Positions 50,882-59,263 of a DNA stretch of 64,000 nucleotides are shown piece after piece; positions within the stretch are counted from its first letter, which is position 1; each line of letters opens with the position of its first letter. The notes beneath the pieces are model-generated. The model did not search any database and was not told the DNA's origin. It saw only the letters and a program-made list of their open reading frames with translations. The stretch spans positions 1 to 64,000 of the forward strand of contig NZ_NFLN01000010.1 of assembly GCF_002160955.1 (NCBI RefSeq). The letters run 5' to 3'. Origin of the DNA: Gemmiger sp. An120. GTDB taxonomy: Bacteria; Bacillota; Clostridia; Oscillospirales; Ruminococcaceae. The position numbers were made by a program, and so were the translations under genes.

Positions 50882-51477
50882 CGGGTTTCCTCCTTTGTGT
50901 AGCACACCTCTCCCACAAGGCGCAGGGTGCGGCGGGCGGCCCAGTCGTCCGCATCCAGCACATACCCTGCCCCGTTGCCGGAGCACCACTCATAATAATC
51001 CCGCCGGGGCTCGGCGTACCGCTCCATCACCGCCATCTGGGTGCCGCCGTGGGCCAGGATGACCAGCTCAGATTTTCCGGCGGCCAGGGCCTCTTCCAGC
51101 AGCTGCACGAAGGCGGCGCAGGTACGGTCGGAGAACTCGTCCCGGCTCTCGCCGCCGGGGCAGCGGCCCCGGCAGTCCTCCCCCACCCAGGCAATGTAGT
51201 CCGGGTCGCGCTCCATCTCGATGTAGTTGCGGCCCTCAAATATTCCGAAGCACATCTCCCGCAGATCGGGCACCGGAACCAGCTGAGAGTTGGGGAACAG
51301 CACGCGGGCGGTATCCACGGCCCGGCTCAGGGGGGACACATATACCGTTTCCGGATCCCACCCGGCGCAGCGCAGGGCAGCCCGGCCCTCCGGGCACAGG
51401 GGGATGTCCCGGGTGCCCTGGTATTTTTTCACCGCGTTGTAGGCGGTAAGCCCGTGGCGAAGCAGATAGACCTTCAT
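50878..51477 (-). CDS. cobC: Alpha-ribazole-5'-phosphate phosphatase, histidine phosphatase family
   Basis: A 199-residue phosphoglycerate-mutase-fold phosphatase with RHG motif in YLLRHGLTAYN at residues 4-14 and a second catalytic His in VILAHGGTQMAV near residue 142. The acid/base Glu lies in CFGIFEGRNYIEME. CobC removes the 5'-phosphate from alpha-ribazole phosphate or from cobalamin phosphate, the last step of nucleotide-loop assembly. Histidine phosphatases are promiscuous, but its position between cobS/cobU and cbiB supports this role. ATG 51477 is chosen from the family start. Confidence 0.9.
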   Translation of the reverse strand: MKVYLLRHGLTAYNAVKKYQGTRDIPLCPEGRAALRCAGWDPETVYVSPLSRAVDTARVLFPNSQLVPVPDLREMCFGIFEGRNYIEMERDPDYIAWVGEDCRGRCPGGESRDEFSDRTCAAFVQLLEEALAAGKSELVILAHGGTQMAVMERYAEPRRDYYEWCSGNGAGYVLDADDWAARRTLRLVGEVCYTKEETR

Positions 51478-51812
51478 TCCGGCAGCCCCCCTTTCAGCGG
51501 CAGGGGCAGGCCGCAGAACACCCGCACCACCCGCTCGGCCCGCGCCGCCAGCAGGCATGCCAGACGGCCCGCGGCTTCCCGGGCGGCCCGCTCGGCCGGG
51601 TCGGCGGGCACCACGCCCGCGCCCACCTCGGTGGCGATGACCACCTCATACCGGGCCAGTTCGTCGGCCAGAGCGGCCAGATCGGGGGCGGTGGCGGCCC
51701 GTTCCTGCACATCCCAGACGGCGCGGGCGGGCAGCTGCTGTTCGGTGCAGCCCAGAATTTTTTGGGCATAGGCCCGTTTGCCGCTGTACAGCGGCCCTGT
51801 AATGAAGATCAT
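51474..51812 (-). CDS. Short CobU-like protein
   Basis: A 112-residue protein related to adenosylcobinamide kinase/guanylyltransferase. The N terminus has a variant P-loop GPLYSGKR (residues 6-13), and after only about 40 residues it continues with the CobU C-terminal signature TEVGAGVVPADPAERAAREA and CGLPLPLKG. It lacks the central 70 residues that include the guanylated His of full-length CobU (about 180 residues). The full-length copy at 52585-53133 differs in just that C-terminal region. ATG 51812 overlaps the cobS stop (ATGA) and its stop overlaps cobC. Whether it is enzymatically active, a partner subunit or a remnant is open. Confidence 0.8.
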   Translation of the reverse strand: MIFITGPLYSGKRAYAQKILGCTEQQLPARAVWDVQERAATAPDLAALADELARYEVVIATEVGAGVVPADPAERAAREAAGRLACLLAARAERVVRVFCGLPLPLKGGLPE

Positions 51813-52588
51813 ACAAGCCTCCCCGCGATCAGCTGCCCGGCGGCCAGCGCCGCCAGCATCCAGAGTTCCGCCCGCTGCACGAACCACCCGGCCAGATCGC
51901 CGGACAGCCCGCCGAAGCGGCGGCAGATGTCAAACCGGTATTGGGCAAAGGTGGCCAGCACCGCCAGCATCATGGCCGCGCCGATGGCCCCGTAGGCCGC
52001 CGCCATGCCCAGTGCCGCCGCCGCGGCCACTACCGTCAGCACCCGGCGGCAGCGGCGCTTGTCTGCGCCGGTGGCAAAGGTGTGGGCAAGGCCCGTGTTC
52101 TTGGACAGCGGGAATGTGGCGATGGCCCAGCCGGAGAGCGCCCGCTCCAGCACAAAGCCCAACCCCATGGCCAGTACCGCCCGGGGGGTGGGTTCCACCG
52201 CGGCGCAGAGGGCCAGATAGGCGGTAAAGTAGACGCACAGCCGGATCACCGCAAAGGCCCCGCAGTGGGGGTCGGCCAGAATCTCCCGCTTGCGCGCCGG
52301 TTCGGCGCAGCTGGCCAGGGCGTCGCTGGTATCGGCGTAGCCGTCCAGGTGAATGCCGCCGGTGATGAGCACCGGGGCCAGACACAAGCCGCCCGCCCGC
52401 AGCAGGGGCGGAAAGGCCAGCGCCCCCGCCAGCCAGGCCCACCCGGCCCAGGCCAGCCCGCACACGATCCCGATCAGCGGGAAGGCGCAGAGGGCGTAGC
52501 GCATATTGCGCTCGTTCCAGACCGGCTGCGGCACCGGAATGGCGGAAAACATCGCAAAGGCCACCGCAACCGTGGCAAGTGCCGTCAT
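51809..52588 (-). CDS. cobS: Adenosylcobinamide-GDP ribazoletransferase (cobalamin synthase)
   Basis: A 259-residue integral membrane enzyme that joins alpha-ribazole (or its phosphate) to adenosylcobinamide-GDP. It has the conserved acidic motif GGIHLDGYADTSDAL near residues 78-92, which binds metal, plus several hydrophobic segments after it and FGGLSGDLAGWF near the C terminus. Length is normal (about 245-265). The ATG overlaps the cobU stop as ATGA, and its own stop overlaps the short CobU-like gene. Confidence 0.95.
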   Translation of the reverse strand: MTALATVAVAFAMFSAIPVPQPVWNERNMRYALCAFPLIGIVCGLAWAGWAWLAGALAFPPLLRAGGLCLAPVLITGGIHLDGYADTSDALASCAEPARKREILADPHCGAFAVIRLCVYFTAYLALCAAVEPTPRAVLAMGLGFVLERALSGWAIATFPLSKNTGLAHTFATGADKRRCRRVLTVVAAAAALGMAAAYGAIGAAMMLAVLATFAQYRFDICRRFGGLSGDLAGWFVQRAELWMLAALAAGQLIAGRLV

Positions 52589-53133
52589 ACAAACACCTCG
52601 TTTTCGCTTTTATACCAGACCGGCAGCCCGCAGACCACCTCGCACACCTCGTCCGCCCGGGCGGCCAGCGCCCGGTTGACCCGGGCCAGCAGCCGCAGAT
52701 AGGTGTCGGTATCCCCGGCGTACTGATTGCCGCCGCTGAACACCTCCCCGGTGACGATCACCAGCCGGGCGCAGGTGGACAGGATCTTGTCCACCCCGGC
52801 CAGGATGGAGGCTTCGGCCGCTTTGGCGCTGCCCGCGCCGTTGGGACTGAACAGCTCGTTGGCGGTCAGGTTGGTCATGCATTCCAGCAGCACCGCCCCG
52901 CCGGGGGGAACCAGGGCGCCGGGCAGGTTTACCGGGCTTTCCACGGTGGAAAAGCCCTTGGTGGCCCGCATGGCCCGGTGCCGGGCCACCCGGGCGCGGC
53001 ACTCCTCGTCAAAAATCTCCATGGTGGCGATGTAGTGGCGGGGCAGCGGACCGGATTCCAGGATCAGCCGCTCGGCAAACTCGCTCTTGCCGCTGGCCGC
53101 GCCGCCCGCCACCAGGGTGAACCGGCCGCTCAT
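52585..53133 (-). CDS. cobU: Adenosylcobinamide kinase / adenosylcobinamide-phosphate guanylyltransferase
   Basis: A 182-residue CobU protein. The P-loop AGGAASGKS is at residues 9-17, and the conserved His in RVARHR (residue 52) aligns with the His that forms the GMP intermediate in Salmonella CobU. The later region departs from the family: the expected NEVG-GIVP block is replaced by TGEVFSGGNQYAGD near residue 128, although the protein ends with the usual VVCGLPVWYK. A second, short CobU-like protein is encoded two genes away. ATG 53133 is chosen because the P-loop starts soon after; it overlaps the cobT stop. Confidence 0.9.
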   Translation of the reverse strand: MSGRFTLVAGGAASGKSEFAERLILESGPLPRHYIATMEIFDEECRARVARHRAMRATKGFSTVESPVNLPGALVPPGGAVLLECMTNLTANELFSPNGAGSAKAAEASILAGVDKILSTCARLVIVTGEVFSGGNQYAGDTDTYLRLLARVNRALAARADEVCEVVCGLPVWYKSENEVFV

Positions 53134-54230
53134 AGGGCTGCATCCTCGCCGCCCAGGGGCAGATAGGTGGGGATGCCGCTTTCGCTGAAGGTATAGCACC
53201 CGGCGTAGACCGCCAGCGCCATATCCAGCAGCGGCATGGCCGCCACCGCGCCGGTGCCCTCCCCCAGCCGCATCCCGGCGGTGATGAGAGGCTTTTTATC
53301 CAGCGCCGCCAGCAGCAGATGCCCGGCGGGCTCGGCGGAAACATGGCTGGCCAGAATGGCCTTGGCGGCGGCCGGGCACAGGCGCACCGCCAACAGGGCG
53401 GCCACCGCGCTGATCACACCGTCCGCCAGCACCGGCACCCCATAGAGCGCCCCGCCCAGGAACGCCCCGCACATGCCGGCGATGTCAAAGCCGCCCACCG
53501 CCGCCAGGACCCCCAGCGGGTCGGCGGGATCGGGGGCGTTGACCGCCAGGGCTTTGGCAATGGCGGCCTTTTTGCGGCGCAGCCCTTCATCCGAAAGGCC
53601 CGCGCCCCGGCCGGTCATGGCCTCCACCGGCTGGCCCAGCAGCACGCAGGCCACCGCGCTGGCGGTGGTGGTGTTGCCGATGCCCATTTCCCCGGTGGCG
53701 AACAGCCGCACACCGGCCTCTTTATGCTGGCGCACCAGCTCGATGCCGGTCAGGATGCCCTGGGCGGCCTGCTCCCGGCTCATGGCCGGGCCCTGGGTCA
53801 TGTCGGCGGTGCCGTTGGCGATCCGCCGGTCCAGCACGCCGGGGGTGGCGGGGAAATCCTCCACCCCCATGTCCACCGGCACCACCGTGCAGCGGGCCGC
53901 GGCGGCCATCTGGCAGACCGACGTGTTATGAACCGCCAAATTGCGGGTGACGATGCGGGTGACCGAGCTGTCGCTCTGGGCCACGCCCTGGGCCACCACC
54001 CCGTTGTCGGCGCAGAAGACCAGCACCTCCCGGGGCTGGAGTGCGATATCCGCGCTGCCGGTGAGGGCGGCGATATCCTCCAGCGCCGTTTCCAGCAATC
54101 CCAGGCTGCCCAAAGGCTTGGCACAGGCGGCCCAGCGGCGGGCCGCTTCGGCGCGGGCCGCTTCATCCGCGGGGCCGATCCGGGCCAGCAGCGCGGCCAG
54201 ACGATCCTGTTGTGTTGTTTCCATCCTCAT
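53130..54230 (-). CDS. cobT: Nicotinate-nucleotide:dimethylbenzimidazole phosphoribosyltransferase
   Basis: A 366-residue enzyme making alpha-ribazole 5'-phosphate from NaMN and a benzimidazole base. It has CAKPLGSLGLLE near residue 36, VFCADNGVVAQGV near 70-83, FATGEMGIGNTTTASA near 175-190, and the C-terminal catalytic Glu in RLGEGTGAVAAM near residue 320. Which lower base is attached depends on the cell's supply; no bluB or bza genes are in view. ATG 54230 or the in-frame ATG 54224 could be used; GAGGGG lies upstream of both. The gene lies 13 bases after cbiA. Confidence 0.95.
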   Translation of the reverse strand: MRMETTQQDRLAALLARIGPADEAARAEAARRWAACAKPLGSLGLLETALEDIAALTGSADIALQPREVLVFCADNGVVAQGVAQSDSSVTRIVTRNLAVHNTSVCQMAAAARCTVVPVDMGVEDFPATPGVLDRRIANGTADMTQGPAMSREQAAQGILTGIELVRQHKEAGVRLFATGEMGIGNTTTASAVACVLLGQPVEAMTGRGAGLSDEGLRRKKAAIAKALAVNAPDPADPLGVLAAVGGFDIAGMCGAFLGGALYGVPVLADGVISAVAALLAVRLCPAAAKAILASHVSAEPAGHLLLAALDKKPLITAGMRLGEGTGAVAAMPLLDMALAVYAGCYTFSESGIPTYLPLGGEDAAL

Positions 54231-54243
54231 TTCCCCTCGATTC

Positions 54244-55596
54244 TCACAATATCCCGGCCCACTGCCGGGCGGCGTTTACAAAGCGGGCGGCCATGCCGGG
54301 CGTGCCCGCCATATACAGATGGCCGAACGCCGCGTACAGCCCGGGGCGGGAAAAGCCGCAGCCCCAGCTTCGGCCGGTCACCGGCTTGCGGGCGGTGAAG
54401 TCCGTGCCGCAGGCGGTGCTGTCCCAATGATGGAATTCATGGATGGGGGCGGTTTGCCCCGCCTCCAGCAGCAGGCCGGAGGTTTCGGCAGTGATGCGGG
54501 CGTAGCCGAACCGCACCAGCCGCCCTTTTTTGTAGCCCGCGCCGGGCAGCGCCCCGGCCATGGGCCAGTGGCGGCCCCCGGTGTCCTCCAGGCTTTTGCC
54601 CAGATAGAGAAAGCCGCCGCACTCGGCCACGGTGGGCATCCCCTGTGCCACCGCCCCGGCCACCGCCCGGCGCATGGCAGTATTCAGGGCCAGCGCCGGC
54701 GCGTGGAGTTCCGGGTAGCCGCCGGGCAGGTAGAGCCCGGCCGCCCCGGCGGGCAGCGCCGCATCCCGCAGCGGGCTGAAAAAGCAAAGTTCCGCGCCCG
54801 CGTCCCGCAGCGCGTCCAGCGTTTCTTCATAGCAGAAGCAGAACGCCTCGTCCCGGGCCACCGCCAGCCGCACCGGCGTTCCGGGGCGGGGCGACAGGTG
54901 GGCGGGCGGTATATCCGGCTGCTGGCAAGCGGCCAGGAAAGCGGGCCAGTCCAGCGTTTTGCCCAGCTGGTCGGCCAATGCGTCGATGCGGGCGGTCAGG
55001 TCCTGCACCTCGGCGGCGGTGTAAAGGCCCAGATGGCGGCTGGGGAACCGGGCTTCGGGCATGGGCGGCAGCCAGCCCAGCACCGGCAGGCCGGTTTCCC
55101 GGCGGATGACCGGCGCCAGCGCCGCCGCCATGGAGGGGCTGCACTCGTTGAGCAGCACCCCGGCGATGTGGCTGGGGGCGCGGAAGGTCTGCAGCCCCCG
55201 GATCAGCGCCGCCAGCGTCAGGCAGGAGCCGCCGGGCCGCAGCACCAGCAGCACCGGCAGGTTTAACGTGTTTGCCAAATGCCAGGCCCCGGCCTCGGGG
55301 GTGGAGCCGCCCACCCCGTCGTAGAAGCCCATGGCCCCCTCCACCACCGCGGCCCCGTGCCCGGCGGCGTAGCGGGCGTAGAGGGCGCGCACGGTGGATT
55401 CATCCGACAAAAACAGATCCAGGTTGTGGCTGGGCACCCCCAGCACCGACCGGTGGAACATGGGGTCAATGTAATCCGGCCCGCATTTGAAGGCGCAGGG
55501 GTCAAGGCCCCGTTTGGCCAGCAGGGCCAGCAGCGCGCAGGTAAGGGTGGTTTTGCCGCTGCCCGAGGCGGGCGCGGCCAGCAGACAGCCGATCAT
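54244..55596 (-). CDS. cbiA: Cobyrinate a,c-diamide synthase
   Basis: A 450-residue glutamine amidotransferase that amidates side chains a and c of cobyrinate. The N-terminal ATP domain has P-loop APASGSGKTT (residues 8-17), FKCGPDYIDPMFH near 36-48 and VVEGAMGFYDGVGG near residue 84. The C-terminal GATase-like half has the catalytic Cys in VAECGGFLYLG near residue 328 and His in YMAGTPGM-preceding AFGHLYMA. The ATG overlaps the cbiET stop by 4 bases. Confidence 0.95.
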   Translation of the reverse strand: MIGCLLAAPASGSGKTTLTCALLALLAKRGLDPCAFKCGPDYIDPMFHRSVLGVPSHNLDLFLSDESTVRALYARYAAGHGAAVVEGAMGFYDGVGGSTPEAGAWHLANTLNLPVLLVLRPGGSCLTLAALIRGLQTFRAPSHIAGVLLNECSPSMAAALAPVIRRETGLPVLGWLPPMPEARFPSRHLGLYTAAEVQDLTARIDALADQLGKTLDWPAFLAACQQPDIPPAHLSPRPGTPVRLAVARDEAFCFCYEETLDALRDAGAELCFFSPLRDAALPAGAAGLYLPGGYPELHAPALALNTAMRRAVAGAVAQGMPTVAECGGFLYLGKSLEDTGGRHWPMAGALPGAGYKKGRLVRFGYARITAETSGLLLEAGQTAPIHEFHHWDSTACGTDFTARKPVTGRSWGCGFSRPGLYAAFGHLYMAGTPGMAARFVNAARQWAGIL

Positions 55597-56801
55597 GGGC
55601 AGTTTGCCGCAACCAGCGTGATGGGGTTCGCGGCCTCCATGAGATGCAGCCCCGCCACGGCGCGGGAACGGCTGACGGCGATCTGCACCGCCTGCGCCGC
55701 CTGGCCCCGGGCCGCGAAGGCCGCCAGCGCGGCGGCCAGCGTTTCCGGCGCGATGGCGGACACGCAGATGCGCGCGGCGGGGTTCTTTTCCAGCGCGGCG
55801 GCCAGGATGGCATCCATATTGCCTTTTGTACCGCCCACAAACACCGCGTCCGGGGCGGGCAGGTCGGCCAGGGCGGCGGGGGCCAGCCCTTCCCGCAGAT
55901 GCAGGTTCCAGGCGCCGAACCGCCGCCGGTTCAGACGGATCAGGTCGCAGGCGGCGGCATTCTGCTCCACCGCCCAGACCGCGCCGCCCCGGGCGGCCAG
56001 CGCCAGCTCGATGCTGACGCTGCCGGTGCCCGCGCCCACGTCCCAGCAGGTTTCGCCGGGCTGCACCCGCAGACGGCTCATAGCCGCGGCCCGCACCTCC
56101 CGCTTGGTCATGGGCACCTTGCCCCGGCAGAACAGCTCGTCCGGCACGCCGGGGCCCATCACGCCCGGGCGGGGCGCGGCCTCGGCCAGCAGCACGCTCA
56201 GACCGTCAAAGGACATGGCAACGCAATCGGCGGCGGTGGTATGGGTAATGCGCTCGCCGGGCAGGCCCAGCCGCTCCCCCACCGTGACCGGCAGGTCGGG
56301 CAGGCCGGCGTCCCGCAGACGGGCCGCCACCCAGGACGGGCCCTGGGTGCCGCCGGTGAGGAAGAACACCGGCTTGCCTTCGGCCAGTTCCGCCGCCGGG
56401 TCGCACAGCACGCCGTGGGCGGACACCAGCCGCCAGTTCTGCCAGGGGCGGCCCAGGCGCGCGGCCAGCAGCTGCACGCTGGACACACCGGGCAGCACCC
56501 GGGCAGGGATCTCCGCCGCCTGCAGCAGGGGCAGCAGCCCCGCCGCGCCGGAGTAAAACCCGGTGTCCCCGCTGAGCACCACCCCGGCGCGCACGGCGCC
56601 CGCCTGCCGGGCGGCCAGCAGCGCGTCCCGCACGGCGGCGGGACGGGTGGCGGCAGTGCGCCGGGCGGTGCAGCCGGCGGGCAGCGCGGCCAGCAGCCGC
56701 TCGGCCCCTACCAGCCAGTCCGCCCCGGTCAGGGACGCGGCGGCTTCGGCGGTGAGGGTTTCGGCCCCGCCCGCCCCCATGGCGATCAGATCGACCTGCA
56801 T
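55593..56801 (-). CDS. cbiET: Precorrin-6Y C5,15-methyltransferase, decarboxylating (CbiE-CbiT fusion)
   Basis: A 402-residue fusion. Residues 1-200 are the CbiE domain of the SAM-dependent tetrapyrrole methylase family (GVVLSGDTGFYSGAAGLL, LPGVSSVQLLAARLG), and residues about 215-402 are CbiT, a class I methyltransferase with WDVGAGTGSVSIELAL and the SAM-binding acidic residue in VWAVEQN. Together they methylate C-5 and C-15 and decarboxylate the acetate at C-12. The start ATG 56801 overlaps cobK by 16 bases and has GGGAG 8 bases upstream. Confidence 0.95.
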   Translation of the reverse strand: MQVDLIAMGAGGAETLTAEAAASLTGADWLVGAERLLAALPAGCTARRTAATRPAAVRDALLAARQAGAVRAGVVLSGDTGFYSGAAGLLPLLQAAEIPARVLPGVSSVQLLAARLGRPWQNWRLVSAHGVLCDPAAELAEGKPVFFLTGGTQGPSWVAARLRDAGLPDLPVTVGERLGLPGERITHTTAADCVAMSFDGLSVLLAEAAPRPGVMGPGVPDELFCRGKVPMTKREVRAAAMSRLRVQPGETCWDVGAGTGSVSIELALAARGGAVWAVEQNAAACDLIRLNRRRFGAWNLHLREGLAPAALADLPAPDAVFVGGTKGNMDAILAAALEKNPAARICVSAIAPETLAAALAAFAARGQAAQAVQIAVSRSRAVAGLHLMEAANPITLVAANCP

Positions 56802-57538
56802 TGTATCATCTCCCTGCATTGCTCGCGCACTTCTTCATAGCTATACTCCGGGCCGTCCTGCGCAGGGCGGCCCAGCACCACCAGACGGGCGCCGGTGGCC
56901 CGGGCGGCTTCGGCCTTATCGGCAAAGCCGCCCGCCGCGCCCCCGTCCTTGGTGACCAGCCAGGCAATGCGGTACTCCCGCAGCATGGCTTCATTAAAGG
57001 CCCGGGAAAAGGGGCCCTGCAAGGCCAGGATGTGGCTGTGTGCCAGGCCCGCCGCCTCGCAGGCGGCCAGGCTGGCTGCCGTGGGCAGCACCCGGGCCCA
57101 GACCCGGCTTGCCAGGTCACGGTAGCAGCCCACCGTGTTGGCCCCGGTGGCCAGCAGGATATTGCCCGCCTGCCCCGCCAGAAAGCGGGCGGCAGCATCG
57201 GCATCCGGCAGCAGCACGCTGCCCGGGGGCAGGGTGCTTTCCGGCCGGGCCAGCCGCAGCCGCCGCACCCCAGCCTGTTCGCAGGCGGCGCGGATGTTGG
57301 CGCTGGCCGCGGCGGCGTAGGGGTGGGTGGCGTCCACGCAGAGGTCCTGCCCGGCCAGGGCCGCGGCCATAGCCGGGACCTCCATGCGGCCGGTGAGGAC
57401 GGTAAGGCCGGGGATAGCCGCCAGCTCCTCCGCGCCCAGGGGTGTGGCCACGCTTACCGTGACCGCCGCCCCCATGGCTGCCAGATCCGCCGCCAGCAGC
57501 CGCCCCTCGGTGGTGCCGCCAAACAGAAAGATCTTCAT
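56786..57538 (-). CDS. cobK: Precorrin-6A reductase
   Basis: A 250-residue NADPH-dependent reductase (CobK, called CbiJ in the cobalt-early pathway). It begins IFLFGGTTEGRLLAADLA with the nucleotide-binding loop, and has CVDATHPYAAAASANIRAAC near residues 66-85, the IRLRRLARPE block, and LVTKDGGAAGGFADKAEAA near residues 190-210. Length is normal (about 245-260). It overlaps the cbiET start and cbiH stop (4 bases). Confidence 0.94.
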   Translation of the reverse strand: MKIFLFGGTTEGRLLAADLAAMGAAVTVSVATPLGAEELAAIPGLTVLTGRMEVPAMAAALAGQDLCVDATHPYAAAASANIRAACEQAGVRRLRLARPESTLPPGSVLLPDADAAARFLAGQAGNILLATGANTVGCYRDLASRVWARVLPTAASLAACEAAGLAHSHILALQGPFSRAFNEAMLREYRIAWLVTKDGGAAGGFADKAEAARATGARLVVLGRPAQDGPEYSYEEVREQCREMIQCRSI

Positions 57539-58272
57539 TCCTTGGCCTCGTAGCCCCGGGGGGTGACCATCTTGTCCCCCAGCTGCCGGGTGGCGGCATT
57601 GCCGATGAACACGGTGGTGAACATATCCACCGATTCCTCCCGCAGCCGGGCCAGGGTCATCACCCGGCTTTCCTGCCCGTCCCGGCCGATGTTGCGCACC
57701 CAGCCGCAGACGGTGTCCGGGCTTTTGCCCGCCGCCAGCAGGATGTCACAGGCGCGGCGCAGATAATCCGCCCGCTTGCGGGAGGAGGGGTTATACAGGC
57801 AGACCGCAAAGTCGCCCTCCCCCGCGCAGCGCAGCCGGGTTTCGATGGTGGGCCAGGGGGTGAGCAGGTCGGACAGGCTGATCACGCATAAATCGTGCAT
57901 GAGCGGCGCGCCCAGCACCGCCGCGCCGGCGGTGGCGGCGGTCACGCCCGGCACCACCTCCAGCTCCACGCCGGGGAACTCGCCGGCCAATTGGTAGATT
58001 GGGCCGGCCATGCCGTAAACGCCCGCGTCCCCGCTGCACACCATCGCCACGGTGCGCCCGGCGGCGGCGATTTCCAGCGCCCGGCGGCACCGCTCGATCT
58101 CCCGGGTCATGGGGGTGGTGTACACCTCCTTGTCCGGGTAGAGGGGACGCACCAGATCGATGTACACGGTATACCCGCAGAGCACGTCCGCCTTTTCCAT
58201 GGCGGCCCGGGCCGCCGCGGTCATTCCTTCCGGGCCGCCGGGGCCCAGGCCAACAATATACAGTTTATTCAT
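57535..58272 (-). CDS. cbiH: Precorrin-3B C17-methyltransferase
   Basis: A 245-residue tetrapyrrole methylase responsible for ring contraction with C-17 methylation. It has YIVGLGPGGPEGMT at residues 4-17, VAMVCSGDAGVYGMAGPI near 75-92 and LYNPSSRKRADYLRRACDILL near residues 163-183, typical of CobJ/CbiH. CbiG in the adjacent gene opens the delta-lactone in the cobalt-early route. ATG 58272 overlaps the cbiG stop by 8 bases. Confidence 0.95.
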   Translation of the reverse strand: MNKLYIVGLGPGGPEGMTAAARAAMEKADVLCGYTVYIDLVRPLYPDKEVYTTPMTREIERCRRALEIAAAGRTVAMVCSGDAGVYGMAGPIYQLAGEFPGVELEVVPGVTAATAGAAVLGAPLMHDLCVISLSDLLTPWPTIETRLRCAGEGDFAVCLYNPSSRKRADYLRRACDILLAAGKSPDTVCGWVRNIGRDGQESRVMTLARLREESVDMFTTVFIGNAATRQLGDKMVTPRGYEAKE

Positions 58273-59263
58273 CCTGCCACCGCCAATCCGGGGCAAAGGG
58301 CGCCAGGGCCAGTGCCATGGTCACGCCGTTGCCCGCCTGTTTTTGAAGATAGAGTTTTCCGCCCGCGGCCAGCACGGCGGCCCGCTCGCAGACGTTGTCC
58401 ACGCCGGTGACCCGGCGCACAAAATCCGAGGAGGTAAACGCCCCCGGCGCGTTTTGCAGCTGCTGCGCCGAAAACACGGTCAGCGGCCAGCCGTGGGCCC
58501 GGCAGAACGCCGCCAGCCCCGGCTCGTTTTGTTTCAGGTCGATGGTCGCCACTTCCCGGATGGCCGCGGCGCACACATCCCCCGCCGCCAGCAGGGCGGC
58601 CAGGGCCTGTTCCAGGGATTCCCGGGACGTGCCCCGGCGGCAGCCCACGCCCAGCACCCCGATGGGGGGGATCAAACGCAGCGCGCCGGTATCGGCACCG
58701 GAAAGGCCCAGCGACACATCCGCGGCGCTTTGCCCATCGGTCAGGGTCACCCCTTCGGGGGGCGTACCGGCAACCGGCCAGCGGCTGGCCACCGTGACCG
58801 TTCCCCCGGCCAGCAGTTTGCCGGAAACGGTGCGGATGCGGCCCACGTCCAGCAGGCGAAAGCCCTGCACCCGGGCCCACTCGTCCACCGCGAACCGCCC
58901 GTTCACGTCGGTGGCGGTGGTGATGACCGGGGTGCCGCCGCAGGCGGCGGCGATGCGCCGGGCCAGCCGGTTGGCGCCGCCCAGGTGGCCGCTGGCCAGC
59001 GGGATGGCAAACCGCCCCGCTTCGTCCACCGCCACCACCGCCGGGTCGGTGGCTTTGCTTTGCAGGTGGGGCGCGATGGCCCGCACCGCGATGCCCACCG
59101 CCCCCACAAACACCAGCGCGTCGGCACTGGCAAAGGCGTCGGCGGTCCAGCCCACCAGGGTGACGGCGCCGCCGCAGCGGACGGCCTCGCCCCCGAGAAG
59201 CCCGGCCAGCCGCTGCGCCAGCGCCAGCCCCTTATCGGTAAAGGCCAGCAGCCGGACGGTCAT
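58265..59263 (-). CDS. cbiG: Cobalt-precorrin-5A hydrolase
   Basis: A 332-residue protein acting only in the anaerobic cobalt-early route, where it opens the lactone and releases acetaldehyde. It has the N-terminal block ALVFVGAVGIAVRAIAPHL near residues 50-68, and SGHLGGANRLARRIA near 92-106, and the C-terminal CbiG_C domain GVLGVGCRRGTSRESLEQA near residue 205. Its presence is a strong marker of the cobalt-early pathway. It overlaps cbiF by 4 bases. Confidence 0.95.
   Translation of the reverse strand: MTVRLLAFTDKGLALAQRLAGLLGGEAVRCGGAVTLVGWTADAFASADALVFVGAVGIAVRAIAPHLQSKATDPAVVAVDEAGRFAIPLASGHLGGANRLARRIAAACGGTPVITTATDVNGRFAVDEWARVQGFRLLDVGRIRTVSGKLLAGGTVTVASRWPVAGTPPEGVTLTDGQSAADVSLGLSGADTGALRLIPPIGVLGVGCRRGTSRESLEQALAALLAAGDVCAAAIREVATIDLKQNEPGLAAFCRAHGWPLTVFSAQQLQNAPGAFTSSDFVRRVTGVDNVCERAAVLAAGGKLYLQKQAGNGVTMALALAPFAPDWRWQDE

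Noticed and set aside
51474-51812. Sequencing frameshift of a full-length cobU
   Set aside because: The short gene is cleanly bounded by overlapping start and stop codons shared with cobS and cobC, so no frame change would lengthen it.
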